DNA from: Agrocybe praecox | Lineage: Eukaryota; Basidiomycota; Agaricomycetes; Agaricales; Agrocybaceae | Direction of reading: 5' to 3' | Assembly (NCBI GenBank): GCA_964017145.1 | Contig: OZ024842.1 | Coordinates: 4,526,001-4,590,000, forward strand | Length of the DNA stretch: 64,000 nucleotides | Part shown: positions 19,777 to 31,245 of the stretch, one piece after another | Layout: every line of letters begins with the position of its first letter | Position numbering within the stretch: position 1 is the stretch's first letter | The notes under the pieces: model-generated | The model's database searches: none | Told to the model about the DNA's origin: nothing | What the model saw: only the letters and a program-made list of their open reading frames with translations | Program-made: the position numbers and the translations under genes

Positions 19777-21542
19777 TCATCGCGGTTGACCCTGATTCCC
19801 AAAAGTACCATAGACCGGAGGTAGGTCAACAACTTCTCCCTCATCTTCTAGTGTTTCCAGTTCCCCGCCATCTTCGTGAACTCTATACCGTACCCCATGT
19901 GGCTGATGCAGCTCTTCCCTCATTTGTTCTGAAGGTTGAAGTCCACTCCTTTGGTTAGGTGGATGCGGATTCGAGATCCCCAAAGCTTGCCGATATTTCT
20001 CCGTCTTTTCCTGTGTCATGTACTGAGGTAATCTAAATCGGCCTGCCTGGATCGGGTCAGGGGGTCGAATGGGAGCATTAGGTCACGTCGACTCTGTGAA
20101 TCTGCAATCCTTTTTATCCTCATTCGTCTGAAACACGCGAGACTCAGAACAGCAATAACCAGGGCGGCAGATATGCTTAAAGCTATTGCTACAATAGTAC
20201 CGGACTTGATATGAGCTGTCGCATGAGAACCACTGCCCGGAGAAGAAGAAGACGTTGTAGAAGTTATAATTGATGTAGGCGAAGCGGTGCTGTTAGGAAT
20301 CGGAATTATCCCGTGTTACGTACTCGTCCCTTCCTGAGATCTCGACGTTGAAGAGGCAGGAAAAATAGAGGAAATATCACTGGATACGGCGGGGACTGCA
20401 TCCAGTGCAGTGGGTCTTGAGGTATTCTGAACGATAAATTGCCGGGGAATGATATCAACATCGGAGTCTTGATCATTAAATCCGGTGGAGCAGTCCAGTA
20501 TGCAGCTGTATGGCGTAGCTGGGCTCGGAAGCGCGTCGAGCAGCCTCGCACGATGGCAGTAATGGCAAAGGATGGAATGGATTCCGCTATGTACGCGTCG
20601 GGGTCACATAGTCTGTACACGATCTAATCTAATCAGACCGGTTGCACTGCCACACCGGTAACGTGGATAGTGTATAAGCCCGGGGATAAACGAGGTGTTT
20701 GTACAATCAGCTGAAAATCGACAGCCACTTCTGATAGGGTTGTTGATGTCGGATTTGCAATAGTAAAGCTAAGTGCTGGCCGCTCGTCGACAAAATATGA
20801 AAATGAAGATATGGTGGTTGATTTAAATCCAATGCGACAATAAATGCCAATGGAAATTCCTGCAAATAACGCTCGTTAAACCTTATGGAAAGTAATACAG
20901 AAGGAAGTGTACAAGTCGTAACTAAAATACTCACCGTTAAACTGAAAATCAAAAGTGTTGCCTATTATGTCGCGTCGTTCATTCGGAAGCAGAGCGGACT
21001 GAAATGCTACATGATCAACGCCCGAGTCCGGGAATTTTGATGGCGTGTAAAATAATCCATCGAATGGAATTTGGCTTGAGACGACCTCAAAAGATCTGTC
21101 AAACGCGTTCAGTGTAAGTGACAGATTATGTTTGGCGGCGGCCAGCGTGTCGTTATTGCGACACTCCACGCCTTGGATACTGGCTTCTACGTGTTGTTGA
21201 ATCCCATCAACTGTGCAGGAGGTTATTGTTTGTGCATCGAATGTGAGAAAGAAGATACTGAACGCTGTCCCTGTATTGAGTTCATGTAAGATGAAGAACG
21301 TAGATGTTAAATGACCGAGACGTTTGAACCGAAATGTACTTACCATCAAATATGTAGGAAAGCCCGCCAGTACTTGATTGGGTATGAACTGTTCCATACC
21401 ACGGCGTGCGGGTTTTTTTTTTTGGATATGTCAAGAACTGCAGCTCAGTTGATTTGCCTCGAGATGCAGCCCAATCCCCTTGATAGAGAATTCCTGGGTC
21501 GTCATCGTCGACGAACACTAATTGAGTAACGGTTGAGTCCAT
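19777..21542 (-). pseudogene. Single-pass membrane glycoprotein, paralogue 4, broken
   Basis: Exons 21542-21344 and 21270-20935 are intact and match the family (LVFVDDDDPGILYQGDW; SFEVVSSQIPFDGLFYTPSKF; introns 73 and 75 bp). Exon 3 starts at 20859 (GISIGIYCRIG) and is open until a 168-bp insertion at 20487-20654 introduces a stop. After the insertion the frame resumes (IIPRQFIVQNT), then meets a stop at 20318-20316. It continues through a transmembrane helix (TIVAIALSISAALVIAVLSL) and shifts frame near 20085 before the well-kept tail RFRLPQYMTQEKTEKYRQAL, VHEDGG and DLPPVY, ending at 19777. Three independent lesions make this a pseudogene, yet the tail is nearly unchanged, so inactivation looks recent. 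Confidence 0.75.
20487..20654 (-). mobile_element. 168-bp MITE-like insertion, longest copy of the dispersed short repeat
   Basis: Flanked by a 5-bp direct repeat CCGGT (20482-20486 and 20655-20659). On the minus strand it starts TGTGGCAGTGCAACCGGTC, passes GATTAGATTAGATC, and ends with TGGACTGCTCC. The ends TGTGGCAGTGCA and GGAGCAGTCCA (reverse complement of the far end) form a short imperfect terminal inverted repeat. It lies inside exon 3 of paralogue 4. A second near-full copy is at 36975-37117, there flanked by ACTGT and ACCGT. No coding capacity. Confidence 0.7.
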
Positions 21543-22245
21543 GCTATGGGAAGGAGTTGGGAAATAGGTTATATAGATGGCCACGCATTGTGTCCACCGT
21601 CTCGTTATATTCAGTTCGCGCTTCCACTTGCACCTCTTCATCAAACCGCTGTCTAGACACCCATTTATACCTATTTATAAGTGTAGATAAATTTAGAACA
21701 TATATGTTTCAATCATACGACAAGAATATGGGAGGATAGTACTCCAAAGCCTCACGCAAAATGATTCATAAAGGTGATAACTAGCAGCTCTATCTATGTG
21801 TGTGAACTTTTCAGCTGTAATCTGCACAGACTTATGCAGAATCAACGGCAAATTCTTTTGAACAAAAAGGAAGTCACGAGCATACCTAAGTTAACATTCA
21901 TCCGTTGCAACAGAAAAACTCGGCGTCAGCGGAGAGAGGTCGGATCACCAAGTTCTGAAAACCTGTGGGGACCCAGGTACCCATGCCTTGCCTACCAATC
22001 ACTCTATGATCGAAACTAAGACATTCGTCGCTGGTGATTTCCCATTCATCATCCGATGTATCGAGCAGTCTAATTTCAACTTCTCAATCATCGATATACA
22101 GGCTCCCACTGATATTTCTCAATATATAAATACACAGGATTGATTTGCTGACGACCAAAGGGAAGGTTTGGAGTAAAAAAGATGAACAGGGCCCGTCCTC
22201 GATATGGATCATAGTCACCCCTAACATGGCAACACACGTCACATG
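21543..22245. other. Intergenic, nothing recognised
   Basis: About 700 bp between the 5' end of paralogue 4 and the 3' end of the seven-helix gene. No repeat, motif or supported frame seen. Confidence 0.5.
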
Positions 22246-23548
22246 CTAAACGTTTTCTTCCTTCATTTCAACTTGACTTGAAATCTTGTCAGATGAAATA
22301 TCGAGTTGGTCTTGCTGATCGGTGGTAGAACGGTGATGGAACTGCAGGCCTGATATATGTGTGGATGATTCCTCGGTCATTGCATTAGAAGGTGAAAGTG
22401 AAACTCCCGCTACCATGAGTGTAGGTGCGAGTCCCTGCAAGATAAAATCAAATGTGCCACAGTCCAAATACGCTCGTCAGAAGCATACCGTAATTATCAG
22501 ACTCAACGCAGTCGCATAATCATCGAGTTCCGTCGAAATGACCAAATTGCGAGCCCCAGGGAGCAACGTGGTGAATGCCGAAATCGCATAAACAATGATA
22601 CTCAAGGTATACAGTAGCGAAGATTCAATTAGCATGTATAGCACGTTTCTATACCTGGCCCTCGAACGGGCTTCTTCTTTCGTCGCCGATATAATGCGCA
22701 TGCAGATGAGTGACGTCGCTGAGATACTAGTCACGGCCACAACGACGCTGAAGCTGCCGTCCAAGATTTGGCTGTGTAAGTCGTCTTCGGGCGGCCCTGG
22801 GGTGTCGTCAAATATTATCCATCCTTGGTAGCCCATGGATGCTATTGCCAGCACTAAGAAATGCTCAGTATAGTATCGCAGCGACATAGTTAAGTTGATT
22901 TAACGATGCCGACGTACGAATCTCGGCGCAGTATAGGAGGACCGGGATGGATATCTGACGAAGGGATCGGTTGTACATGTGGAAACATCTCCAAATCTAG
23001 CACAAAAAGGTCGTGCGGTGTGTAAGAGCGACTTTATGCAAGACGGTGATGGCGTGACGCAGACTTACCAAAAGACCGTCGGCCAAGAGATATGATATGT
23101 ACTGTAGCATGAAAATAGCCATTCCTTCGGATGGGCTCGATAGGAATGCTGCGGTAAAGACTGAGAGGCGCGTGTCGCCATTGTCTATGAATTCAATCTT
23201 TGCTGCCCGCCATTGGATACAAAGTTGACCGACAACAACGAGGTAAAGTAGGGTCAAAACGCCCACAATACCACGACGCTGAGCGGCCTTGCGAGTCACT
23301 GGGAATGAGTTGGAGCATCTTGGTTTTGTTTGAGACGCAAAGTTCCTCTTACTGTATAGGTATATCGTTCCCACATAGACAGAGGTGTATATTCCTGGAC
23401 TGAATTAGCTGAATGTGTGGTGGAATATTTAATAAGAGCATAACTCACCCATACCAAGCATGAATAGGAGGGTGGAGTTCATGTTGGCACTTATAATTGC
23501 TGTCTGAATGTCCACAGGGACACCGCTGAACGGAGACGAGTCTGACAT
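22246..23548 (-). CDS. Multi-pass (about seven-helix) membrane protein
   Basis: Five exons, 23548-23449, 23394-23069, 22996-22918, 22853-22489 and 22434-22246, all with GT-AG introns of 54-72 bp and consistent phases; 352 residues. The N-terminus is short (MSDSSPFSGVPVDIQ). Helices follow: NSTLLFMLGMGIYTSVYVGT, GVLTLLYLVVVGQLCIQW, MAIFMLQYISYLLADGLL, then a family-like loop IWRCFHMYNRSLRQISIPVL, and further helices around VVVAVTSISATSLICM, MLIESSLLYTLSIIVYAI and ALSLIITGLAPTLMVAGVSL. The C-tail is hydrophilic and rich in S, Q, D and E, ending MKEENV. This matches a very common unnamed mushroom membrane family with a GPCR-like topology. Ligand and role unknown. Confidence 0.75.
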
Positions 23549-25381
23549 TGGGAGATTATGGTTCGACGTTCGACTTGGGTACCCTGGGTGTCAATATATT
23601 GTGAAACTCAACAAGCGTCTTATATCTTCTACAGCATGGCCTAGGCAATGCGTATCTATCCGTATTTTCCCATCGTTAAGATATGGAAGATGTCACTTTG
23701 CTGCTTCTGTGAGAGTATTTAATGGTGAAGACACCGGCTGCTTGTTCTTTTCTGCATTTTCTGGACGCGTTTTTTGAGTTCTCTTGACGGAAGTTTCCAC
23801 ATCAGATGCCTGTTGATGCAATTTTGGCAGGTCTGCGAGAAATTCCAAAGCGCGGATCAGTGCCCCCACGAGAAACATAGTGCAAGAATCAGATCTCGCT
23901 CTATAAATATACCACCACAAAGACAGGTGTCTGATATGGTGCTAAGAGGAGCATCATATGACTAGACGTCATACGCATGCACACGATGAATACAGAAGTG
24001 ACCGACGAAATTTCCGGTACATATCCTGCAATTTGAGAGAAGGAAATAGAAATTTCAACTTCCGAGTTGAGTTTCAGCAGAGTATGGTATAGATTGTGAA
24101 GAGACGGGTCAACATCACAGTCCTCCGGTTAACTCATGAAAGTATATTTACAATGCCTTCTATCTGATCATTGATTATCGATTTTATCAAATCTTTCTCT
24201 TACCCCACACTCTGTGAACATTTTCCTTGTCAACTTTGAGGGAAATGTTTCAACTCGTCCTCTGTGATTATTTCAAGCTAGATCGTGTATCAACCCTTCT
24301 TTTCCAATCGTCTGATATTCAGCGTCTAGATGACTGATTGACAGCACTTAGCATGCGTTTCGTGCGACATGAGGATTTGTAAATGAACTTGGTACTCTGG
24401 ATCGACGCTGCTGAACAAAGAAAAGAATTACATGAACGTGAAAATAACATAGAGCACTCATGATGCTGTCATTTAATAGAGGGAAAATATTTCGTTGTTG
24501 AAGCTCTAGTGCGCAGAAGGTTTATTCTTCAGGTTTAAGAATCATTGATCAACGTTGGACCATTCCGCGAATGCCCAATGAGAAAGTAGATTAGATTGGT
24601 ATCTTATCATGATCAGTGATGGATCGATGGCCCGGTAACCGGTCATCAAATTGCCGATTCCGTTCCGGACAAAGCTGCGGACAAAAAAGTTAATGATCCT
24701 GGCTTTCTCTTCCTCAACATTCGGCGTATATCTTCACCAACCCCTCATCAACGTTTAATGGATTATATCATCTATACGAATTATCTCCACATTATATCTA
24801 CGACTTCTTCTTTCAAATTATTCGAAGTCCCCACCAGCTATGTAAGCTAGTACGTTTTGGTTTCAACATTGACGACGTGGCTTACCAAAGTCGAATATAG
24901 CACAATTAACGCATCTACTTTCTTACGGAAATAAAATATCAAAGCGACCCTCGTCGGATATAGGGTGCCTAATTGCCATCTTTCTCCCGTCAAAAATTCC
25001 AGTCGGACCGTCCGCGTCACTATGCGTATTTTTTCCTCTAGGAACGACTTTCGGGACGCCCCTGAACTGGCGCTAGGATTCTATGACCTCTTAATTCACG
25101 ATGAAGGGGGTGTAACGACGCGCCGGGCAATCTTCGTTATAAAATTAGTAGGCATGTGGGAAGAAATGGTTGGAAATAAGGCAATTACGGGTTTACGGAC
25201 GCGGTCAGGTGGACATCCAGGATGTCTATTCCAAGGTTCTTCCGTATCATTTCATCCGCCAGCGAGCCATCCTGACCATATGTTGAGGACGTGTACGGTC
25301 GTGTCGTTTTCGCTTATTATCTTAATGGTTTCGCTTCTGCTGGCGATTTCTCCCCACCCCTTGCACTTCTTTCAGTTCATC
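23549..25381. other. Intergenic, nothing recognised
   Basis: About 1.8 kb between divergent genes. Reading frames are short and overlap randomly. AT-rich sequence around 24000-24900 carries no repeat family member that I could recognise. Confidence 0.5.
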
Positions 25382-28046
25382 ATGCTGCGACTGGTGGCTC
25401 CGTTGCTACTGGTGGCTCCTTTTGCCGTTGCTGTTCCTTCAGCTGGCACTCTTAATGCCGACCTCGCATTTCTGTTCCAAAATGACCTCAATTGTACGCT
25501 TCTGATTTTTTCAGTTCTTAATTGCTGCCACGTCTAACGATTTAAATTATAGGGCCAACGGCTACAGAACATAACGGCACCATCTTGATAGACAAACCTG
25601 GATCGCATTCGGACGCAATCGCAGCATGCACAGCGCTAAACGAAGGTCTACTTTCCACCACAGGTGTCCACTTCCAATCGGACATCAAGAACCTCATGAG
25701 CTACCTTTCGCTTCAGTCGAAATTCAATAAACAAAAATTCTGGGTTGCATCAGCCAAGGGCACTCAGAATGCATGCACGGTCGTGTCCCTGCAGAACGGA
25801 CTGCAGTCCGCTCCGTGTAATAGCCAGTTTCCCGTGTTCTGTTCCCAGAGCGCGCCGTATAGGCGGAACGTGGAGACCGATCAAAACCCCACGTTCCAGG
25901 TACAGGTGCAGAGCAAGAAGTTGACTGTCGTTGGGTATGTTGGCATGTCATTTCCCGCTATATGTTTTTGTGGTTATTTGCTTATCATCAACACGTCTAT
26001 TTCGTGTACAGTACCCGCGATGCATTATCTTTCCGGTTCCTCGGTATCCCGTTCGCAGACCCGTTCCAGCGATTCAGCTACTCCAAGCCATATTCCGGCT
26101 CTGGCACTATTAAAGCCCTATCTTATGGCACTGCATGCTCGCAGGGGGTAAACACCGGCAGCGAAGACTGTCTTTTCCTGAACGTATACACGCCTTACCT
26201 TCCTGCGAACCCTGCAAAATCGAAGAGCTTGAAACCCGTATTGTTTTGGATCCATGGCGGAGGTTTCACTGGCGGCGAAGCGAGCGATGGGATTTTTGAC
26301 GGTGGAAATATGGCTAGCAGGAGCGATGTGGTCGTCGTTAGCATCCAGTATCGGTATGTTTGTTTCTCATGGACTATTCGAAGGCGTTGAATTGGAGTTG
26401 GAGTTGACCTTTTTTCCCCCTACATATATATAGCCTCGGCACACTGGGCTTCCTCGCGTTGAACGATGGTGTTACAAATGGGAACTTCGGTATTGCCGAT
26501 CAGGTGTGTTTTCCCTATCATCACGATCCTGAGCATAAAATGATTCTCATGTCCTCTTCTTCGCCAGATCACCGCTCTCAAATGGGTCCACGAACACATC
26601 GCCGACTTCGGTGGTGACCCAACTCTCATCACGATCCACGGTCAATCAGCAGGTGCCGGCTCCGTTCGTGCGCTTCTTGCCTCGCCACCCGCCTTCGGCC
26701 TCTTCCAAAACGCGATTGCGCAGAGTAACCTCGGAGGGTTTGGATATGCCGCAACGTACTCTAAGTGGCTCACTATTGAGCAAGAGTATTCTCAGTTTGG
26801 CCAACCGCTCGTGCAGAGCGTCGGGTGTGCGAATGCTGATAGTAAGCAGGTTCTAGCGTGTTTGAGAGCGTTACCCGCCCAGACGTTGTTGAGTGCGCCT
26901 ACTGCTCCTAGGTATGTGTTATGACGCTATTTTGTTTATTTTATTTTATCAGTTTCACTCAAGATTTAAACCGGAGCTCATCATTTTCTTTGATTCATTA
27001 GATATGTCGTCGTCGATGGCAAATATATCACTAAAGATGAACTTCAACTCGGTGGACCGGGGCAAGCGGCTAGGGCGCATGTGATGTTTGGATGGATGAG
27101 GGATGATGGATCTGATTTTGTTGGTTCCTTCCCTACGGCTTCTACCACGCTGCAGAGTGCACTCCTTGGTTCTGGGTGCGGATTTTTAAATTTCCTCTCT
27201 TTCTATTACATTTCTTTTCCCACACGAACTCCTCCTTTTTCTTTCTGTCGAAAAAGCTGAAATACTAATGGTTGCGTAGTTTGTCGGCAAACATCACCAA
27301 CACGGTTATTAGTTCGGAATTATTTCCAACACCAGCTGGTCAAGACGCCTTACACGCTTTGTATAATGTGACGAGTCGAGTTGGCACCGATGGGCAGTTC
27401 AGGTATGGAAGCGATTTAGCTTATTAGTGTATACGTATCAAGAACGTTTGTCTGATATTATTTCTAATTATAGGTGCATCGACCAAGCGACAGTCATCGC
27501 TGGTGCAAAGAACGACGTGTTCCCGTCGGTTTGGGCATATCAGTTCGATAGAAGTTATGGCGGATACGAACCAATACCCAATACGTGCGACCCACCCGCA
27601 ACGGCTGAGTTCCCAAATGGTGACCCCAGCCTGCCTTACTACCGGTAAGAAATGCGTTGAAACTTTGCTATCGTCCAGGGTTTCTTATCAAACCCCGCAT
27701 TTTTTCCGTCAGATGCCATTCAGGCGAGCTCTACTACATGTTCGGCACCCTTGGACAAGACAACAAACCCTTCCGCGACTGGGACGACCTCGTCCTCTCC
27801 CAAGTTAACGTCGATATTTGGGGTTCGTTCGCTCGAGTATCGAATCCTAACCCGTCTCCATCGTTCCTCGCTGCGAGGGGGTACACGAATACCACGCAGG
27901 TCTTGAAAGAAAGAGGGTTATGGCAGGCAGTGTCTTCGAAGACGAAGACCCCGCTGAGGATTATTGATGCGCCGTTTAGGAACTCTGGTTGGTTAGAAGA
28001 GGATCAGTGCGATTTGCTTGGGTTCCCGTCGTCATTTTATCTTTGA
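25382..28046 (+). CDS. Secreted type-B carboxylesterase with Cys-containing N-terminal extension
   Basis: Nine exons with consistent phases: 25382-25493, 25553-25934, 26012-26353, 26434-26503, 26568-26911, 27002-27175, 27280-27402, 27474-27644 and 27713-28046; 683 residues. A signal peptide (MLRLVAPLLLVAPFAVAVPS) is followed by ~145 residues with spaced cysteines and a FWVA...C...C...FCSQSAP pattern that looks like a C-type-lectin-type fold. The alpha/beta-hydrolase then starts at LSFRFLGIPFADP (~170). Catalytic landmarks: SEDCLFLNVY (~214), oxyanion HGGGF (~243), nucleophile in GQSAG (Ser ~329), acid in MRDDGSDF (~450), His in CHSGELYYMFG (~575). It should hydrolyse carboxylic esters outside the cell; substrate unknown. 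The start was chosen for the signal peptide. Confidence 0.85.
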
Positions 28047-28652
28047 GGTGGTGTCTTGTCAAAGGTTGATTGATCTATTTGATGTAGCGAAAAATATAGT
28101 CAAGTATCCATATAAATGCGGTCGCCAAAAGCCAATTAAAAACACTAGTCCGTTGGACAAAATTTATGTTGCATCACCAGCGTGGGAATGACATGTGTTC
28201 CTGGGTGCACGTCGAAGTCTGCGTATGTGCACAAGCTGGACACAAAGATTGGAAGGGATGTACAAGTTATGATAAGTGTTTTATTGCTCCGACTTTCTAT
28301 GAGCGACTAATTCTTGACATACAATCTATATTTATCTATTAGGCCGGTCCGACTCCCGAGGTGTAAAAAGTTAACAATTTAACTTGAAAAGGTTACTTTG
28401 CAAGACCTTCGTGCAATTTAAGTACATAGCCTACACCCACATAGTGGCTTACTGAATTAAAAGGTTTGTGAGACAGTGCGATATATTTATATTTGTTTTC
28501 TAGGTTTACGTGTACAACATACGGCAATCCAAAAAAAAAAACACAGAAAAACTATCTGTGAAACTGTCACACCCTGATAGCCAAAAGGATCGAACGTCCG
28601 AGTCAGGACCGTCTTTGAACTTCCCGAATACGAGATATGCGTACCTGAAAGC
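28047..28652. other. Convergent intergenic spacer
   Basis: About 600 bp between the 3' ends of the esterase and the small protein gene. It includes an A10 run near 28533. No other feature seen. Confidence 0.5.
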
Positions 28653-28976
28653 TCACTGAATATTCCATGTACCAGATCCTGAAAATTCTATCGGTGCTCC
28701 TGGGCCTCCTTTGAAAAAGACATTGATCTCGGTTCCACCCGCTCCCTCGAACAGGAAAACAATGTTGGAGTTGTCAAATTTCCCAAGGAAACTCTTGGCT
28801 TTTTTGATTTCCTCAATGTTTGGGGTGGTAAGAACTGCTGCGGCAAGGCCGACAGCTGGTATCTGACGGTCGAAACTTCCATTGAACAGGTATCGTACTC
28901 CTTGGTGGATGAAGGATGTAGAAATCGTATGTTCGGTAACGTTGGCCTGACCGTCAACTCGAATGGATGCCGACAT
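28653..28976 (-). CDS. Small ~108-residue protein of unknown function, paralogue A
   Basis: Single exon, 107 residues, no signal peptide and no transmembrane helix. The sequence alternates hydrophobic and polar residues as in a beta-sandwich. Strong family blocks shared with the genes at 38681 and 56889: GQANVTEHTISTSFIH, a GSFD/GSFS motif, VGLAAA, an EEI.KA segment and a C-terminal SGSGTW. I do not recognise the family. All three copies have a canonical TATA box 80-160 bp upstream of the ATG, which suggests strongly inducible expression. Copy A and copy B lie in opposite orientation and share upstream sequence for about 350 bp. Confidence 0.65.
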   Translation of the reverse strand: MSASIRVDGQANVTEHTISTSFIHQGVRYLFNGSFDRQIPAVGLAAAVLTTPNIEEIKKAKSFLGKFDNSNIVFLFEGAGGTEINVFFKGGPGAPIEFSGSGTWNIQ

Positions 28977-29122
28977 GGTGCTGTTATTAATATGAGCTGC
29001 GAATTGATACTGGGGGATAGTGGGTTGTTAGCGGGGAAGCAGATGCGTATATGGTCTGTAGAATATACATACGAAATAGTTGGATCGAAGAGTACCTTGA
29101 TAAAATATGGATGTGGGCGTCC

Positions 29123-29132
29123 CCTTTTTATA
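29123..29132 (-). promoter_or_regulatory. TATA box of paralogue A
   Basis: TATAAAAAGG on the minus strand, ~147 bp upstream of the ATG at 28976. The surrounding sequence (GCAGTGACCCGCAGAGGG before it, CCACATCCATATTTTATCA after it) is matched at the gene at 38681. Confidence 0.6.
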
Positions 29133-30200
29133 CCCTCTGCGGGTCACTGCGTGCTATAGTAGGCCTATCGCTTCTTGCGAGACTCCGATGGCAGAGTGTA
29201 TATCAAGCAACTTTCCATGCTATTCGCTGACCTGTGACCAGCTACTCCGAGTTTCTTCGGTTCAAAATCCATTGCATGTCACATACTTCACGCACCGCCG
29301 CTCGTTGTTCGCTCTTTGTCCGCTTATTTTACACAGCCCTTGCGGCATAGTTCGCAATTCGAATCGTCCTGTTAGTACTTACTTACCAGATTCTAGCCGA
29401 CTTCATGATAAATCAAATTGTTATTTTCTTCAGTTCTCGGTGTGGCAGTACAATCTGCCATAGTCTGTAGATTAGATAGCAAGTAGATTGGATTCATGGC
29501 TCAGGTACATAGATCAGACTATGTACATACGGATATCGTCGGTGACTATCGGCCGTGCACGCTGTCCCCAGGAATAGATCACACTTCTCAGCAGTGTTCC
29601 ACCGCTGCTAGAAAATCGTACTGCTCCATCGGAAGATAAAATACCGTCCAGAGGTGTTGAAATGAGGACATATGAGCCACTGCGTGGACGGGTCACCTAA
29701 TTTCGGTTTTTTGTGCCTCGCAAAGGTCGGATAAGTCAAGAGTCATCGAGAAGTTTGACAAGGAGTCAAACAAATCAACAGACGACATCATCGGCAAACT
29801 TACGTGTCAGGCTGGTTAGTGGCGGGGTACCATTAAATTACGCGTCAGATAGGCAAGAAAAAAGAACATCTTTTCCAATGACTGGACAGCACTCAACGCA
29901 CCCCCACACAAATACCTATTAGAGTGCGCTTGAAAAAAATGCTATGTGATCCATTTCCTATAGAATTCCCTTACGCTTCGTCAAAATAACTTATATGTTC
30001 AGTCAATCTTTAGGTCACTTTTATTCTACAGAAAGACGAATCACTCCCAACTTTCCTCAGAAAAGAGCATGATAGTATTTTCTGATGCCTAAGAAACGAA
30101 ACAGCAGGACACCGCCATGCATAGCTATTATTCGGGGCCACAAGTTGTAATGAGAGTATCGGCCAAGTCTAAATTCTCACGCATGCACTGAGATTGAATT
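29133..30200. other. Intergenic; shared upstream region and a short repeat
   Basis: 29133 to about 29340 is homologous to 38310-38523 in inverted orientation (for example AGCGAACAACGA and AGCGGCGGTGC). A dispersed repeat head lies at 29441-29480 (TGTGGCAGTACAATC followed by GATTAGATAG). The rest shows nothing recognisable. Confidence 0.5.
29441..29480 (+). repeat. Head of dispersed TGTGGCAG repeat, copy 4
   Basis: Short and diverged: TGTGGCAGTACAATC then AGATTAGATAG. The 3' half is missing. Confidence 0.45.
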
Positions 30201-30320
30201 TTTATATATCAACACGGGAGTGCCGAAATACATACGCGTCAAAAATGGCACTAGGCGAGACCGGCTGCAACGGCATGCTGAATGAAACCTTGGTCGGTAA
30301 TCGGACGTTATTGGTGGATA
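30201..30320. mobile_element. Relic of the iteron transposon family
   Basis: 30201-30282 is closely similar to the inner arm of the element at 49282-50712 (about 50390-50460): it keeps GAGTGCCGAAAT, TAGGCGAGACCGGCTGCAAC and GGCATGCT. A few bases on, near 30309-30321, there is a single ATTGGTGGATAA, the reverse complement of the iteron used by the other element. No terminal repeat or target duplication remains. Confidence 0.6.
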
Positions 30321-30990
30321 AATAACAAAATATGTTTATGTATCTAAGAATTATAAATTACTAGTCCTCTTGTAGACTTATAAATTACGTCGAAATTGTC
30401 CGGTCTATCATTTAACAGTTTTTTCCCCTGGAGTACTTATGTACTATGTACGGCTGGTTAAGAAAGAGTACAGTGAGTCAACCCCGCAAACGAAAAAATC
30501 TATTCATATGTAAACAGAACATTTGAAGATGTGCATGTACGTGAAAATTTAAAAATCACACAAGATGCGCAGATAAATATATTCATTCTGCCACTGTCAC
30601 TGTCCTCAACGGACATCCGAGTCTATCGCTCGAGCCTCGCTCCCCTTGGCGTGCGTGGGTACTGAGGGTGAGTGAGTGAGTGAATCACGAAATCGGAAAG
30701 GGACTCTGGGAAGGGGCGTACCACCACTGAGAACTGGATATTGAAATGTCACTATAGCAATACTCGATCACACCAGACAGAACTCATTAATCAATCTAAA
30801 ATCAGACGGCGTGCAGAGTCAATTGTGCGGATGGACGCGCTTCTAGGGTAGTATATGAGACGGTCGACGATGCGGAGGGGCAGCCCCAGGACGTGTAGTA
30901 GTGCTTGGATTCGAACGGTACTAAAGCAGTACGATCTGTTACAGGCAATGGGGACGCTTTGAACGGTACTAACAGTCATCCCAATAGAGT
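30321..30990. other. Intergenic, nothing recognised
   Basis: About 670 bp of AT-rich sequence without a supported frame or repeat. Confidence 0.45.
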
Positions 30991-31245
30991 TACAACAACG
31001 ATCCAATTACTAAAAGTAGAAAGAACCCAAAAAAGAAGAACAGAACACCCTTCCCTCAAAGGTGCCCATACGTCATTTTCTTGTACATATCTTGCCCCTA
31101 TCATCAACCCCTCTTCCCTCCACCACCTCCTCTTTCTCCCCTCCACTGACGAGCCCATGCACGACCACACCCGCAAATCCAAGCATTATCATCCCCCCTC
31201 CTCCTCTTATTGCCCTCGCAGAACTAGGCGACCGGAATAGTTTCA
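30991..31245 (-). pseudogene. 3' fragment of the GPI-anchored Ser/Thr-rich family
   Basis: Matches the end and downstream region of the gene at 33084-33810: AGAAAGAACCCAA and AAAGAAGAACAGAACACC against the sequence near 32910, CATACGTCATTTTC against 32970, and AAATCCAAG and CGCAGAACTAGGCG against 33105-33160. Only the hydrophobic C-terminal coding part and the 3' flank are left; the Ser/Thr-rich body is absent. Confidence 0.5.

Noticed and set aside
20040..20095. A mini-intron that would repair the frameshift in paralogue 4 (GTGACC to CCAG with a CTGAC branch site)
   Set aside because: The phase does not fit: the donor leaves one base and the required frame starts at a codon boundary, giving an immediate stop.
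20482..20659. The insertion in paralogue 4 as a spliced introner-like element
   Set aside because: Its boundaries do not offer GT and AG at the points where the frame resumes, and further lesions exist downstream.
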